From assembly GCA_022712475.1 (NCBI GenBank), contig JALAGK010000490.1, forward strand, positions 1 through 14,438: DNA of 14,438 nucleotides, read 5' to 3'. The DNA comes from Enterobacteriaceae bacterium. GTDB taxonomy: Bacteria > Pseudomonadota > Gammaproteobacteria > Enterobacterales > Enterobacteriaceae. Both the position numbers and the translations under genes were made by a program. Of the stretch, positions 1 to 11,100 are shown in pieces. Every line of letters starts with the position of its first letter. Position 1 is the first letter of the stretch. Under the pieces are notes generated by a model, which did no database searches, was not told the DNA's origin, and saw nothing but the letters and a program-made list of their open reading frames with translations.

Positions 1-175
1 AAACACCCATGGGTAAGAAGGGGGCTACGCAATAAAACCCAGGCTGATTTGATCCGGTTGCAAGTTTGATTGCAGGACTACCCTCAAGAGTCAAGGTTTC
101 GTGCGTGAGGTGCTGCGCCATCAGGCCGATGATATCCATCAGTTGCTGCCCTTGTTCGAATTGCCGGGCGTTAAA
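1..175 (-). other. Start of type I thioesterase domain (truncated by window)
   Basis: After the last ACP and a helical linker, the chain reads [19 protein letters not shown] near the left edge. This resembles the first beta strand and oxyanion-loop start of PKS thioesterases (a P-x-L/F-x-C-x-P-x-x-x-M-G pattern). The nucleophile GxSxG motif lies outside the window, so the call rests on position and this short stretch. Confidence 0.65.
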
Positions 176-3100
176 GGCCTGAGCAACCTGCAGTGAAAGC
201 ATTCCCTGTTGATGAGATAGTAACCCTGCATTCACTATTTGCGCGGAGTGATGCTTATTGGCCAAAGCGGGGGCCTTGCTATCGCTACAAACAGCCAGGT
301 TAGTTTGCTGATAGAGATAAGTAATTAACGCATTTGGCGTTGGGTAATCAAACAACAGAGTTAGTGGTAATTCGAGGTTTGTTGCGGCTGCAAGACGCTG
401 TCTTAACATTGCCACCATCATGGAGTCCAGCCCCATTTCTTGCAACGAACGGTCTGCTGTTATCAACTGGGTACTCTCAAGATGCATGATTTTTGCGATG
501 CTGCTATTCACAATATCGGTTAATGCGGACCGGCGTTGTTCATCTGGCAACGAAGACAGGTCTGAGACGGCGGAAGAGGTGTCTGTATCAGCCAGCTCGT
601 CTGACGAGGGCGGCAAGAAAAGGGATGAAGACGGCGGTAGCACACCGGTTTGCGTTGGACCATCCAGCCAATAGCGCTGGCGTTGAAAAGAGTAGGTCGG
701 CAGGTCAATCAGGTGAACACGATAAGGTTCAAAAGCTGCCGACCAGTTGATAGGGAATGCACGGGTATGCAACATGGCAAGGGCATTCATTAGCGCATCG
801 GTTTCCTGATTTCCACGGCTGAGCGGCGCGATAAAAGCATGCGTCTGGAGCTGCTCCGGCTGCAAACAGCCCGGCGCCATACCGGTTAATACCGCCTGAG
901 GCCCGATTTCAAAAAATGTTATATTGCTGAAGACATCGCCATGGTGTTCTGCCGCACGAATGCCGTCGGAAAATCGCACCGGCGCACGAACATGTTTAAC
1001 CCAATAATCTGCGTTACAGATTTGCTGTGCGGTAACGAGCTGTCCCGTGAGGTTAGAAATGAGCGGTATCTGTGGCGTATGAAAGGTGATATCGCTGATG
1101 ATTTGCTTAAACGCATCCTGCAAACCCTCCATGTGCGGTGAGTGAAAGGCATGGCTGACGGTAAGGCGCGTTGTGCGGCGTCCTGATTGTGCAAAATAGT
1201 CGGCAATATTTGACGCAATATCCTCATCACCGGAAATCACTGTGGAAGCAGGCCCGTTCAGCGCGGCAATAGATATCTGTTGTTCGTGTCCTGCAAGCTG
1301 TTCAAGTATTTCGGCTTCGCTGGCCTGTATGGCTATCATTGCGCCACCTGCCGGCTGGGTTTGCATAAGGCGCCCACGGGCAGCAATTAACCGGCAGGCA
1401 TCCTCATGTGAAAAAACGCCCGCAACGTGTGCTGCGGCAACTTCACCAACAGAATGCCCCAGCAGCAAATCAGGCTGGATGCCTAAGCTTTCGAGCAAAC
1501 GAAAAAGCGATACTTCCAGTACAAATAACGCAGGCTGGGTAAATGCCGTTTGATGTAACAGGGACGGTGAGTCTTGAGCCGGTAATGAAAAAATCACATC
1601 CCGTAAAGATGTATTCTCGGACAAATCGAGCAAAGGATCGAGTATCTGGCACAAGGTATCAAAGGTTTGACGAAAGACGGCGTAGTGCTGATATAACGTT
1701 TCGCCCATGCCAATGTATTGGCTCCCCTGGCCGGTAAACAGCATGACGAGTTTACCGGGTCGCTTTCTTTCATAAAGCCACATTTCCGGCGCAGGGCGTC
1801 CCTGAGCTAACGCTTCCAGAGATGACAGCAGATTTTTTTTGCCATCAGGCAAAATCACAGCCTGGTGGTCAAAATGAGATCGGCTGACTGCCAGTGAATA
1901 AGCCAGGTCATTAAGTGATAAATCAGGCTTTTGCTTCAGCAGGCTCGCTATTTTCCTGGCCTGTGCAAAGAGGGCTGGCCGGCTCCTGGCTGAGAACAAG
2001 AACGGCAATTGTCCATTATCTAAGGTGCCTGTAGCTGTTTCACTGGAAAGCGACTGTTGAGGCGCGTCTTCCAGAATCAGGTGGGCATTGGTACCGCTTA
2101 ATCCAAAGGCCGAAATACCAGCCCGCCGGGGCGTCTCCTGAGCGGGCCAGTTAACGGGATGAGTTAATAGCTGGAGAGCGCCGGATGACCAATCGATATG
2201 CGATGAAGGCGTTTGCGCATATAAGGTGGGTGGGAGCGTTTGATTCTGCATTGCCAGAATCATTTTGATCACGCCGGTTACACCTGCTGCGGCCTGGGTG
2301 TGGCCAATATTAGATTTAACCGATCCCAGATAAAGAGGATGTTCAGCTGTATGCCCCTGACCGTAGGTGGCTAATAACGCCTCGGCTTCAATCGGGTCGC
2401 CTAGCCGGGTGCCGGTGCCATGCGCTTCAATGACATCGATGTCCGCGGCTGAGAGCCGGGCATTCTTTAGCGCCTGGCAAATAACGCGTTGTTGCGCCAA
2501 TCCGTTAGGGGCGGTTAACCCCTGGCTTTTACCGTCCTGGTTAACAGCAGAGCCGCGAATCACAGCCAATATATTGCGGCCATTTTTTTGGGCATCAGAA
2601 AGTCGTTCCAGCAATAGCATACCGACACCTTCGGCCCAACTTACGCCATCGGCATCGGCCGAAAAGGATTTGCTTCGGCCGCCTGGCGATAAGCCTTGCT
2701 GGCGGCTGAATTCGATAAATGCCCAGGGTGATGACATGACTGTAACGCCGCCCGCCAGTGCCAGGCTGCATTCGTTTTGGCGTAACGACTGACAGGCAAG
2801 ATGCAGTGCCACCAGGGAGGAAGAACACGCGGTATCGATGGTAATGGCGGTACTGTTTAGTCCCAACGCATAAGCAATTCGGCCGGAGGAGATGCTGGGA
2901 GCGCTGCCAATTTGGAGATGGCCTTCCAGCTCATTCGGGGTCTGCATCATGCGCGCGCCATAATCACTGTACATATTGCCGATAAACACGCCGGTAGCGC
3001 TACCCTGTAATGTCATGGGGTCAATGCGGGCCTGTTCAATTGATTCATATGTAACCTCTAGCAGCAAACGTTGCTGAGGGTCCATGCTCAAGGCTTCTCG

Positions 3101-3424
3101 GGGGGTGATGTTAAAAAAATCAGCGTCAAACAGGTCGCTTTGATGCAGAAATCCGCCTTTGGTGCTGTAGCTTTTACCGAGCGCATTCGGGTCGGCATCA
3201 AAAAGCTGTTCGATATTCCAGCCGCGGTTTGACGGGAAATCGGTGATGGCATCTGTTTGTGACATGATTAACTGCCAAAACTCATCAGGCGTGTTGACGC
3301 CGCCCGGATAACGGCAGCCCATTCCGATAATGGCAACAGGCTCTTCTCTTTGTAGCCTGGCGTTCTCTAATTCCACTAATGCACGCTCAAGGTAGTGGCG
3401 TAGCTTATGTTCTGTTTCAGTCAT
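1..3424 (-). CDS. Type I PKS terminal module: KS-AT-ACP-thioesterase (3' end beyond window)
   Basis: Last extension module and chain release. An open frame of 1141 codons runs from ATG at 3424 off the left edge without a stop. Domains: short N-terminal docking helix (1-28); KS (about 29-455; Cys200 in DTACSSS, His335 in EAHGTGT, His375 in NIGHTQA); KS-AT linker; AT (about 564-860; GQGSQ, Ser658 in GHSVGE, HAFH at 758-761, malonyl-CoA signature); post-AT linker with LPTYSF; a Ser/Pro/Asp-rich linker; ACP (GLDS, Ser1001); then from about residue 1085 a segment ending in [12 protein letters not shown] that looks like the N-terminal strand and oxyanion region of a type I thioesterase. No KR, DH or ER lies between AT and ACP, so the last beta-keto group should stay unreduced. 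The start begins a docking helix of the [13 protein letters not shown] kind usual in modular PKSs and lies 4 bases after the previous stop. An in-frame ATG at 3439 is the alternative. The thioesterase serine is not in the window. Confidence 0.93.
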   Translation of the reverse strand, partial: MTETEHKLRHYLERALVELENARLQREEPVAIIGMGCRYPGGVNTPDEFWQLIMSQTDAITDFPSNRGWNIEQLFDADPNALGKSYSTKGGFLHQSDLFDADFFNITPREALSMDPQQRLLLEVTYESIEQARIDPMTLQGSATGVFIGNMYSDYGARMMQTPNELEGHLQIGSAPSISSGRIAYALGLNSTAITIDTACSSSLVALHLACQSLRQNECSLALAGGVTVMSSPWAFIEFSRQQGLSPGGRSKSFSADADGVSWAEGVGMLLLERLSDAQKNGRNILAVIRGSAVNQDGKSQGLTAPNGLAQQRVICQALKNARLSAADIDVIEAHGTGTRLGDPIEAEALLATYGQGHTAEHPLYLGSVKSNIGHTQAAAGVTGVIKMILAMQNQTLPPTLYAQTPSSHIDWSSGALQLLTHPVNWPAQETPRRAGISAFGLSGTNAHLILEDAPQQSLSSETATGTLDNGQLPFLFSARSRPALFAQARKIASLLKQKPDLSLNDLAYSLAVSRSHFDHQAVILPDGKKNLLSSLEALAQGRPAPEMWLYERKRPGKLVMLFTGQGSQYIGMGETLYQHYAVFRQTFDTLCQILDPLLDLSENTSLRDVIFSLPAQDSPSLLHQTAFTQPALFVLEVSLFRLLESLGIQPDLLLGHSVGEVAAAHVAGVFSHEDACRLIAARGRLMQTQPAGGAMIAIQASEAEILEQLAGHEQQISIAALNGPASTVISGDEDIASNIADYFAQSGRRTTRLTVSHAFHSPHMEGLQDAFKQIISDITFHTPQIPLISNLTGQLVTAQQICNADYWVKHVRAPVRFSDGIRAAEHHGDVFSNITFFEIGPQAVLTGMAPGCLQPEQLQTHAFIAPLSRGNQETDALMNALAMLHTRAFPINWSAAFEPYRVHLIDLPTYSFQRQRYWLDGPTQTGVLPPSSSLFLPPSSDELADTDTSSAVSDLSSLPDEQRRSALTDIVNSSIAKIMHLESTQLITADRSLQEMGLDSMMVAMLRQRLAAATNLELPLTLLFDYPTPNALITYLYQQTNLAVCSDSKAPALANKHHSAQIVNAGLLSHQQGMLSLQVAQAFNARQFEQGQQLMDIIGLMAQHLTHETLTLEGSPAIKLATGSNQPGFYCVAPFLPMGV

Positions 3425-3428
3425 GGCG

Positions 3429-6400
3429 TTATTTATCATTTTGGAAATACTGCTCCAATTGCTCAAACAGTTTTTCATTGGTTGCGTTATGTAACTGTTC
3501 AGAAAAGCTCAACGGCGAAGCCGGCACTGCCTTTTTGGAGGTGGCCGGAACCGAGGGAATGGCTTTTGTATTCACTTGCGTATCTTCCGCTGGAATTTCT
3601 GCGCTCAATTTAGTAGCCAGCGACTGACAGGTCGGGTGATCGAACAGCAGGGTCACCGGCAGGCGAAGGCCACTGCCTTTACTCAGGCGGTTTTTTATCT
3701 CTACGGCCATGAGAGAATCAAGACCTAACTCTTGCAATGGCCGGTCCGGTAATGGTACATCTTCCGCCGCAAGTTCGAGCACTTTTGCCACTTCACCGGT
3801 TACCCAGCTCAGGACTTTTTGATAGCGGTTGGCTTCATTCAGCCCGGCCAGCGTTTGTCTGATGGAGAGTGGTTGATCTCCCGTTTTTTCCTGATGTTGA
3901 ATGATTTGCTGATGTTGAGTATTGCTTTGACGTTGGCTGACAGCCTGTTTGCTTTCTCCTGTTTTAACCGGGGACAGCGGGGCAAGCAATGGATGACGAG
4001 AAGCGGATGTATGGTTTAGATTCATCGGAATCACATAAGCCTGAGGGCAATTTAACGCCGCATCAAATAGCGTCAGCCCCTGTTGCTGTGACAGAAAAGA
4101 TATACCCATCTTTTGTATACGGGCCGTATCTGACTCGTTTAACTGCGCAGCCATGCCGCCTTCATCCCAGGGGCCCCAGGCCAGCGATGTTGCAACCTGT
4201 CCGTTCACCCGGCGATGCTGAGCCAGGGCATCAAGAAACGTATTGGCTGCCGCATAGTTTGCCTGCCCTGGCGTACCCAGCAGGCCGGACAGGGATGAAA
4301 AAAGAATAAAAGAGGAGAGGGTGTGATTCCGGGTCAACTCATCAAGATAAACGGCAGCATCAAGTTTTGCTCTTAATACGGTGGCTAAATCCTGACTGGC
4401 CATCAAATCCACTGCTCCGTCTTTAATGACACCGGCCAAATGGATAACCGAGGTTAGTGGATATTCAGACGGAATCAGAGTGAGGGCCTGCGCCAGTGAG
4501 GCTTTATCTGCGACATCGCAGGCCGCAATGGTCACTTGAGCGCCTGACTGAATCAGTTCCTGGCGTAACGCCGCGGCGCCGGGAGCGTGTTCCCCTTGCC
4601 GCGATAACAATAAAAGGCTTTTACAGTGGTGCTGTGAGACCAGATACCGCGCAATGCGGGCTCCCAGTGTGCCGGTGCCTCCGGTCAGCAAAACCGTCTC
4701 GGTAGGCTCAAAATGGAATGAACCAGCAGGCGGTGTGTAGCTGGCTATAGCCGGATGATGTAATACCCCTCCTCTTAACGCCAGTTGATTGTCGTCACAA
4801 GATAAAGCCGATGGCAACGCACTGAAAGAGGCAAGCTGCGTATCCATATCCAGCAGCCTGATTTTTCGCTCAGGATGCTCAGTTTGTGCCGAGCGCACTA
4901 ATCCCCAGATTGGCGCCTGGCTCAGGTGCAGAATGTTTTCATCCATAGAAGTTGCAACAGCGCCCTGCGTCACAACGGTTAAGCCGCTACCGGCAAAACG
5001 CGGATCGGCAAGCCAGCTTTGCAATTGCTGCATGATGTCTGCCGTGGTCTGGTGTGCATTGGCAATCAGAGAGCCGGTATTTTGGCGCTGGCAAAAAAGA
5101 ATGGTGTCAAAGGCAGAATTGCCGTTGTTTTCATCAGTCAGGGATTGTGCGAGTTGCTCAATATTAAGATGATGCTGAATGTGCAGTGTCGGTGGCAGGG
5201 CGTTGATCAGCGCAGCCGGTACATCTCCTAATAAAAACAGCGGCTTTGCCGGTTTCGTTGCAGGCAATGCCAATGCTTTCCACTGGAGCGAAAACAATCC
5301 GGCGGTTTGTTGTTCAGCCAGAAAACGCTCGGCAGGTGCCCGGCGCGTTGTGATGCCTTCCAGCCACGCCAGCGGTTTTCCTTCATCATCGCAAAAAAAG
5401 ATATCTGCCAACGTATGGTCGCATCTCGCGTCATCCTGCACACGCAGGACGTGTTTGGCCCAGGTGGCCAGTTGATGCCGGCCTGACCAATACAGGCGCT
5501 CAACAGCAAAGGGTAGCTGCGGAATCTGATGTTCAGTGGATTCAGTGGCAAACAGCGAAAAAGCAAATGCGTTATCGATCAATCCTCCCGGTATTGGCGC
5601 ATCATCGGTTGGGACTTGTTCCGGCGCTGTCAGGCGCCCGATTGTCGTATGCTCATCAATGCGTGATGTTGCGCCTAACCACTGCCAGCGTGTTCCCCAG
5701 TCAACCTGCATATTTGCCAGCCGCTCAATCATTGCGCTGCGGTCGTTAAAAAGGGGGGAATAATGGCTATTGGAAAGCACAACGGTTTCCATTGCCGGTG
5801 AATGGGCAGAACGCTTCAAATCAGCGGTGGCTAACAGCGTCCACTGCAAATCAATTTGAGCCGAGAGCCTGGCTGAAAATCCGGTGGTGTTATCCGCTTC
5901 GGTTGACAGCTGTATTAAGAGCACTGCGCTGTCCGACGGTTGGGCAAAGGTCAGTGCCCGAACAAATTGCACATCGTCTAGCTCAACGGCTTCATCAGGC
6001 CAATGAGACTGCGCGACCGACAGCAATACGGCCAGATAAAATGCGCCGGGTACAACAATGTGCCCGTAAACTTTATGGTCAGCCAAATAGGTCTGAATCG
6101 CCGGGCCGATTTCAATCTGATGCAGAACACTGCCATCGGGCAGATCAATGCGCTGCCCGCTCAACGGATAACGCCCGGCTGTAAGCGGTGTTTTGGTGGC
6201 CTGTGGTTGGGGCCTGGCGGCGTCAATCCAATAGCGTTTGCGCTTAAACGGATAGGTCGGTAAATCGAGGTATTGGGGGGAAAACGGCGCAAACACGGAC
6301 GGCCAGTCAACCGCTTCTCCGTGCAGAAACCGTATTGCCAGATCACGGCCATTCAACGGAGAGTTAACCACATCATGCCGGGCAGGCTTATCTGAAACGG

Positions 6401-8099
6401 CATCCTCATTGAGTAATATGTCGTCAGATTTTTCACCCTGAGCCAGCAGGCGTAATGCGTTGATTAACACCTGGCGTTGTGCGGTGACAATGGCGGCTCT
6501 GTGGCTGAAATGACTGCGGTGCATTGCCAATGCACCGGCCAGGTCAATAAGGTTGGCTTCGGGTTGGGCTATCAGCCACTCATGCAATTGACGGGCCTGC
6601 GCCTGCAATGCAGGCAGCGTTTTCGCCGATAGCAGAAATGGCAGGGGAGCCGCTGGGGCTATTTCGGCCCGGGAGGCGACGTCTGATTGCGGAGGCTCTT
6701 CTAAAATGACATGGGCGTTTGTTCCGCTCAGGCCGAAGGCCGAAACGCCTGCCCGCCGGACTTTTCCTCCGGCGTGATGGGGCCAGGGCAGTAGGCTATC
6801 GGTCACCTTGACTGGCAAAGCCGCCCAGTCAATATGCGGATTACGCGGTAAAGTATGAATTGTCGGGGGCAAAGCCTGATATTGCATGGCTGCAATGATT
6901 TTTGCGACGCCAGCCAGCCCGGAAGCTGATTCAAGGTGCCCTATGTTGGTTTTAAGCGCACCAATCTGCAACGGGTTTGCGGCAGACCGATTATGGCCGT
7001 AAACGTCAGCGATTGCCTGAACCTCAATTGGATCGCCCAGCGATGTGCCGGTGCCATGCCACTCAACGACATCAACATCGGCTGCCGTCAGGTGGGCGTT
7101 TTCCAGTGCGGCCCGCAATACGGCCTGTTGCGAAAAACCATTGGGGGCTGTGATGCTGCTGCTGGCACCGTCATGGTTCACAGCGCTGCCGCGAATAACT
7201 GCCAGAATATTACGACCCTGTGCTTTCGCGGTGCTGAGTTTTTCCAGGGCTAATACAACAACGCCTTCACCCCGTCCATAGCCATCGGCATTTGCTGAAA
7301 AGGTTTTTGAACGTCCGTCCGGTGCGAGTGCTTTGGTTCGGGAAAGCAGCACAAACAAGTCCTCATCAGCCATGACCTGAACACCGGCAGCAAGGGCCAT
7401 TTCACATTCATTCTGGCGCAAAGACTGGCAGGCCAGATGCAGGGCAACCAGAGAGGAAGAGCAGGCGGTATCAATGGATATGGCTGGCCCCTGAAGACCC
7501 AGGCTGAATGCTATACGCCCCGCTGCAAAAGAGGTGTGCGTACCCAGAATGCGATAGGCTTCGGCGTCTTTATTGGTAGACTGAATCGTATCGTAATCAC
7601 TGGGGCCGATACCCACAAACACACCGATTTTGTGTTGCTTTAAGGTTTCAGGCACAACGCCTGCCTGTTCCAGCGTGTGCCAGCTTGTTTCCAGCAACAA
7701 ACGGTGTTGAGGGTCAATATGCTTTGTTTCTCTGGGGCTGATGCCAAAGAAGTCGGCGTCGAATAAATCAACGTTATCTAAAAACGCAGCTTCGCGAACA
7801 TAGCTTTTGCCTTTGGCATCGGGATTGGGATCGTAATTGTTGTTTGCTGACCAGCGGGCTTCAGGAATCGGGCCGACGGCATCTCCACCGTTCTTTAACA
7901 TTTGCCAAAGACCGGACAGATCAGCAATTGCGCCCGGTAACCGCAGCCCGATACCGATAATGGCAATGGGTTCAGCACTGGCCTGCTGGTTTTCCGCTAC
8001 CGCTTTGCGTAGGCGCGCAACTTCCTGCAGGGAGAGAATGAGGGTTTCACGCAGTTTGTTTTGCGCTGCTTTCTCATCGGATTGATTAAGATGGGTCAT
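3429..8099 (-). CDS. Type I PKS extension module without acyltransferase: KS-(AT deleted)-DH-KR-ACP, 1556 aa
   Basis: Second extension module, predicted to add one unit, reduce it and dehydrate it. Domains: N-terminal helical docking segment (1-45); KS (about 45-470; Cys213 in DTACSSS, His348 in EWHGTGT, His388 in NIGHLE); KS-AT linker (about 480-555); no AT; post-AT linker (about 584-630, with LPTYPF); DH (about 645-920; His675 in [10 protein letters not shown] matches HxxxGxxxxP, catalytic-type Asp842); KR (about 930-1350; GGTGTLG, Tyr1282 in NYAAAN, Asp in GVIKDG and no Trp before Tyr, so B-type, D-hydroxyl, which suits dehydration to a trans alkene); ACP (GLDS, Ser1462); helical C-terminal docking tail. 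The start is supported by a strong Shine-Dalgarno eight bases upstream. An extender unit must come from an AT acting in trans, either a neighbouring PKS AT or a separate protein. The DH lacks the usual Gln/His four residues after Asp (Ala846) and has WGT at 801-803 where YGP is usual. Confidence 0.95.
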   Translation of the reverse strand: MTHLNQSDEKAAQNKLRETLILSLQEVARLRKAVAENQQASAEPIAIIGIGLRLPGAIADLSGLWQMLKNGGDAVGPIPEARWSANNNYDPNPDAKGKSYVREAAFLDNVDLFDADFFGISPRETKHIDPQHRLLLETSWHTLEQAGVVPETLKQHKIGVFVGIGPSDYDTIQSTNKDAEAYRILGTHTSFAAGRIAFSLGLQGPAISIDTACSSSLVALHLACQSLRQNECEMALAAGVQVMADEDLFVLLSRTKALAPDGRSKTFSANADGYGRGEGVVVLALEKLSTAKAQGRNILAVIRGSAVNHDGASSSITAPNGFSQQAVLRAALENAHLTAADVDVVEWHGTGTSLGDPIEVQAIADVYGHNRSAANPLQIGALKTNIGHLESASGLAGVAKIIAAMQYQALPPTIHTLPRNPHIDWAALPVKVTDSLLPWPHHAGGKVRRAGVSAFGLSGTNAHVILEEPPQSDVASRAEIAPAAPLPFLLSAKTLPALQAQARQLHEWLIAQPEANLIDLAGALAMHRSHFSHRAAIVTAQRQVLINALRLLAQGEKSDDILLNEDAVSDKPARHDVVNSPLNGRDLAIRFLHGEAVDWPSVFAPFSPQYLDLPTYPFKRKRYWIDAARPQPQATKTPLTAGRYPLSGQRIDLPDGSVLHQIEIGPAIQTYLADHKVYGHIVVPGAFYLAVLLSVAQSHWPDEAVELDDVQFVRALTFAQPSDSAVLLIQLSTEADNTTGFSARLSAQIDLQWTLLATADLKRSAHSPAMETVVLSNSHYSPLFNDRSAMIERLANMQVDWGTRWQWLGATSRIDEHTTIGRLTAPEQVPTDDAPIPGGLIDNAFAFSLFATESTEHQIPQLPFAVERLYWSGRHQLATWAKHVLRVQDDARCDHTLADIFFCDDEGKPLAWLEGITTRRAPAERFLAEQQTAGLFSLQWKALALPATKPAKPLFLLGDVPAALINALPPTLHIQHHLNIEQLAQSLTDENNGNSAFDTILFCQRQNTGSLIANAHQTTADIMQQLQSWLADPRFAGSGLTVVTQGAVATSMDENILHLSQAPIWGLVRSAQTEHPERKIRLLDMDTQLASFSALPSALSCDDNQLALRGGVLHHPAIASYTPPAGSFHFEPTETVLLTGGTGTLGARIARYLVSQHHCKSLLLLSRQGEHAPGAAALRQELIQSGAQVTIAACDVADKASLAQALTLIPSEYPLTSVIHLAGVIKDGAVDLMASQDLATVLRAKLDAAVYLDELTRNHTLSSFILFSSLSGLLGTPGQANYAAANTFLDALAQHRRVNGQVATSLAWGPWDEGGMAAQLNESDTARIQKMGISFLSQQQGLTLFDAALNCPQAYVIPMNLNHTSASRHPLLAPLSPVKTGESKQAVSQRQSNTQHQQIIQHQEKTGDQPLSIRQTLAGLNEANRYQKVLSWVTGEVAKVLELAAEDVPLPDRPLQELGLDSLMAVEIKNRLSKGSGLRLPVTLLFDHPTCQSLATKLSAEIPAEDTQVNTKAIPSVPATSKKAVPASPLSFSEQLHNATNEKLFEQLEQYFQNDK
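5340..6170 (-). other. Dehydratase domain with altered secondary motifs
   Basis: Double-hotdog dehydratase between the post-AT linker and the KR. The first motif [10 protein letters not shown] (His675) is a complete HxxxGxxxxP. The second, LIDNAFAF, keeps the aspartate (Asp842) but has Ala846 in place of the usual Gln or His of DxxxQ/H. The internal YGP motif reads WGT (801-803). Both catalytic-type residues (His, Asp) are present, so water loss from the beta-hydroxyl made by the B-type KR is the simplest role. The altered positions make reduced or changed activity possible. Confidence 0.75.
6345..6448 (-). other. Site of acyltransferase deletion in the middle module
   Basis: The KS-AT linker of this protein follows that of the upstream protein closely up to LAQGEKSDD (the upstream protein has LAQGETSDN). 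About 30 residues later it resumes at the post-AT linker, with [17 protein letters not shown] against VFAPFSPRRIALPTYAF upstream. The roughly 300 residues of AT that lie between these points in the upstream protein are absent, and no GHSxGE or HAFH motif occurs. The short joining segment has no recognised motif. The frame is intact, so this is a functional-looking deletion rather than a broken gene. Confidence 0.85.
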
Positions 8100-8100
8100 T

Positions 8101-11100
8101 TTATTTTCCTCCCTTAATCAGCGCATTGGCCGCTGCAAGCAGAGCATCGTCATCGAGAACAGACAGGTCAGTCTCGGGCGCCGCAACAGAGGCGGCCTGA
8201 GGCGCAGGCTGTTCTTTATTGGAATGGTCTTCACCGGGATGCTCTGGCGTTGAAGGTATTAACGCCAGAAGTTTTTCTTCCAGCAATTTAGCCGCTGCTC
8301 TTGGCGTGGGGTAGTCAAAAACCAATGTTGCCGGAAGTTTGACGCCTGATACCTTCTGCAATTGCCCGCGCAGTTCAACCGCCATAATAGAATCCAGCCC
8401 CAGGTTGAAAAATCCGGTGTCAGGTGCAAGGCTGGCTGGCTGTTTAAAGCCAAGCACGGTTGCTGTGTTGTCCAGTACCACGGATAGCACATGGGCTGCG
8501 CGCGCTCTGTTGCCCAACGTTTGTAATTTCATTAATAACGGATTGCCTGCATCCTGAGAAGCAGGAGTGCTTTGTGATGCAGTGGTTTCTTCCTGTTGTT
8601 GCACTTCAGGTAATTCAGTTAATAACAGGCGCGGCCGGGCCAGCGAGTAATAGAGTGCAAAATTGGGCCAGTCGACATCAGCGATAACCGTGTGGGTTAA
8701 ATCATTGTCCAAAGACTCCTGCAACAGGGCTATGGCCTTAGCTGGCGGTAACGGACGGATACCATAGCGCTGCATGCGCTCCTGTATGAGTTTATCTGTT
8801 GCCATTCCTTTGCCTTGCCACATTCCCCATGAGACAGCAGTGCCCGTCAGCCCCCGTGAACGGCGCTGCATCGCCAGCGCATCCAGATAGGCATTGGCTG
8901 CCGAATAGCCGGTTTGTTGTCCACTGCCCCAAACGCCTGCAATTGATGAAAACAGCACAAAGGCATCCAGCGGTTTATCGCTCAGCAATTCACTCAGATT
9001 GCGGGCGCCCTGTACTTTGCCTGCAAGGGTTGCAGATAATTGCTCAAGGCTGGTTTCATTTAACGATTGGCTGTCTATGACGCCTGCTGCGTGGAAAACA
9101 GAGCTGACGTGATCGCCATTTTGCTCAAAGCGCGACAGCATGCCTGAAATGGCCTGACGATCTGCGACATCGCATTGCTCGAAGGTAATCCGGGTGGCCG
9201 GGCCAGCGCTTTCAGACAAGCGTTTTTGCTGTTGCGGGTCAGGAACATGGCGGCTGATGAGAACAATATGTTGAGCGCCGAGATGGCAAAGCCAGCGGGT
9301 CAGGTGTTCACCGATAGCGCCGCTGCCTCCGGTAACCAATACGGTTGCGCCTGGTTTCCAATGTGTAGCCGCAGAGGTTACTGCTGCATGTTGCAGACGC
9401 GGAGCGAATATTTCCCCGACACGAAGCACCCACTGGTTTTCCTGCCCCGGCGCGCTGAGGATGGAGACAAGCTGAGTGAAAGTTTCAGGGCTTGCCTGTT
9501 CAGGTAAATCAATAATGCCTGCGTCGCGGTTTGGAAATTCCAGCGCCGCAGTTCGGGCCATTCCCCAGTTTAAAGTCTGTAAAGGATGGTTGAGCGGCTC
9601 AGCGGGGTTCACTGCCACCGCATTACGCGTGAGGAACCAACAGGAAACAGGGTATTCAATGTGATTGAGAATTTGCAATAACTGCACATTTAACGCAAAC
9701 CCTGCCGGCAGCCCCCCGTTGCTGACATAAGGCTGTTCATTGAAGGCAAGCAGTGACAGGACGTGAGCCGGTTGCTGAGGGTTGCTGGCTAATTGATTCA
9801 GCGTAGCGTTAACTGCTGAAATGTCTGGCTGGGCGTTACCCCAGCGCTGCAATGAGACAGTTGCGCCCTGGTTGGTTAAGGTCTGACTCAATTCACTTAC
9901 CAGCGGGTTCAGACTTTCATCGTCAGGTGCAATCAGTAACCAGTTGCCGGAAAGGTTTTGCGCAGCCTGTTGCGTCAACACTTTCCACTGAAGGTTATAA
10001 CGTAGCGTGTTTTCTGAGCGGGTGCCTGATGAAGTGCTCCTGGGTTTATCCACATTGACCCAATAGGGCTGTCGTTGGAAAGCATACGTTGGCAGTGCAA
10101 TGCGTCTGGGTGAAAAGGGCGCAAATACCGCGTTCCAGTTTGGCGTATGTCCTTGTAAATGAAGGGCGGCCAGCATTGCCAACAATCTTGCCACGTCGTT
10201 ATCCTGACCATTCAGCGATGCGATCAGCGCCGCTTCTTTTTCGCTGTCTTCACTCAAACTGGCTTTTGCCATTGACGTCAGAATGCCCTGCGGGCCAATC
10301 TCAAGAAAGGCGGTTGCGCCGAACTGCTCTGCCGCGCGGATGCCATCACTAAAGCGCACCGCAGAACGAACGTGACAAACCCAGTAGTCCGCAGAACACA
10401 ACTGGGCCGGGTCAGCCAGTTTTCCGCTCAGATTCGATACAACAGGAATCCTGGGCGCATGGAAAGTTAAGCCGCTAAGGATTTGGCGAAACTCATCCAG
10501 CATGCCTTCCATATGGGGTGAGTGGAAAGCGTGGCTTACCGTCAGGCGGGTGGTTCGCCGTCCATTTTCTGCAAACTGTTCAGCAATACCCATAACGACC
10601 GTTTCATTACCGGCAATCACCGTTGAATGAGGCCCGTTCAGTGCGGCAATAGACGCCTCATTTTCATGACCGACAAGATAAGGCTGAACCTCGGCTTCGC
10701 TGGCCTGTAATGAGACCATTGCGCCGTCTGTCCGCTGCGCCTGCATCAGGCGGGCCCGTGCGGCAACCAGCACGCAGGCATCTTGCAATGAAAGCACGCC
10801 GGCAATGTGGGCTGCGGCCACTTCGCCAATGGAGTGGCCGCACAATAAATCGGGCTTGACTCCCCAGCTTTCAACTAAACGGAATAAAGCAACCTCCAGC
10901 ACAAACAGTGCCGTCTGGGTAAAGACCGTTTGGTCTAACAGTTTAGCCCGGCTTCCGCCCGGTTCAGCAAAGATAATATCGCGCAAAGACGGTTGTTGCT
11001 GTTCAACCATCAATGCGTCAAGTTCGGCACAAACGGCATCAAAAATCTGCCGGAATAATGGGAATCGCTGATAACAGGTGTAGCCCATACCCACATATTG

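Noticed and set aside
3429..8099. Classical trans-AT PKS system
   Set aside because: The two neighbouring proteins have intact ATs, and the middle protein retains cis-AT style KS-AT and post-AT linkers. A local AT loss fits better.
8097..8103. Frameshifted single gene (fusion of the first two proteins)
   Set aside because: The stop and start are separated by one base, but a strong Shine-Dalgarno, a docking tail and a new docking helix on either side indicate two separate proteins.
8101..10180. Possible DH or ER domain in the first protein between AT and ACP
   Set aside because: The region holds only the KR structural subdomain followed by the KR Rossmann fold; I see no HxxxGxxxxP motif and no second nucleotide-binding motif.
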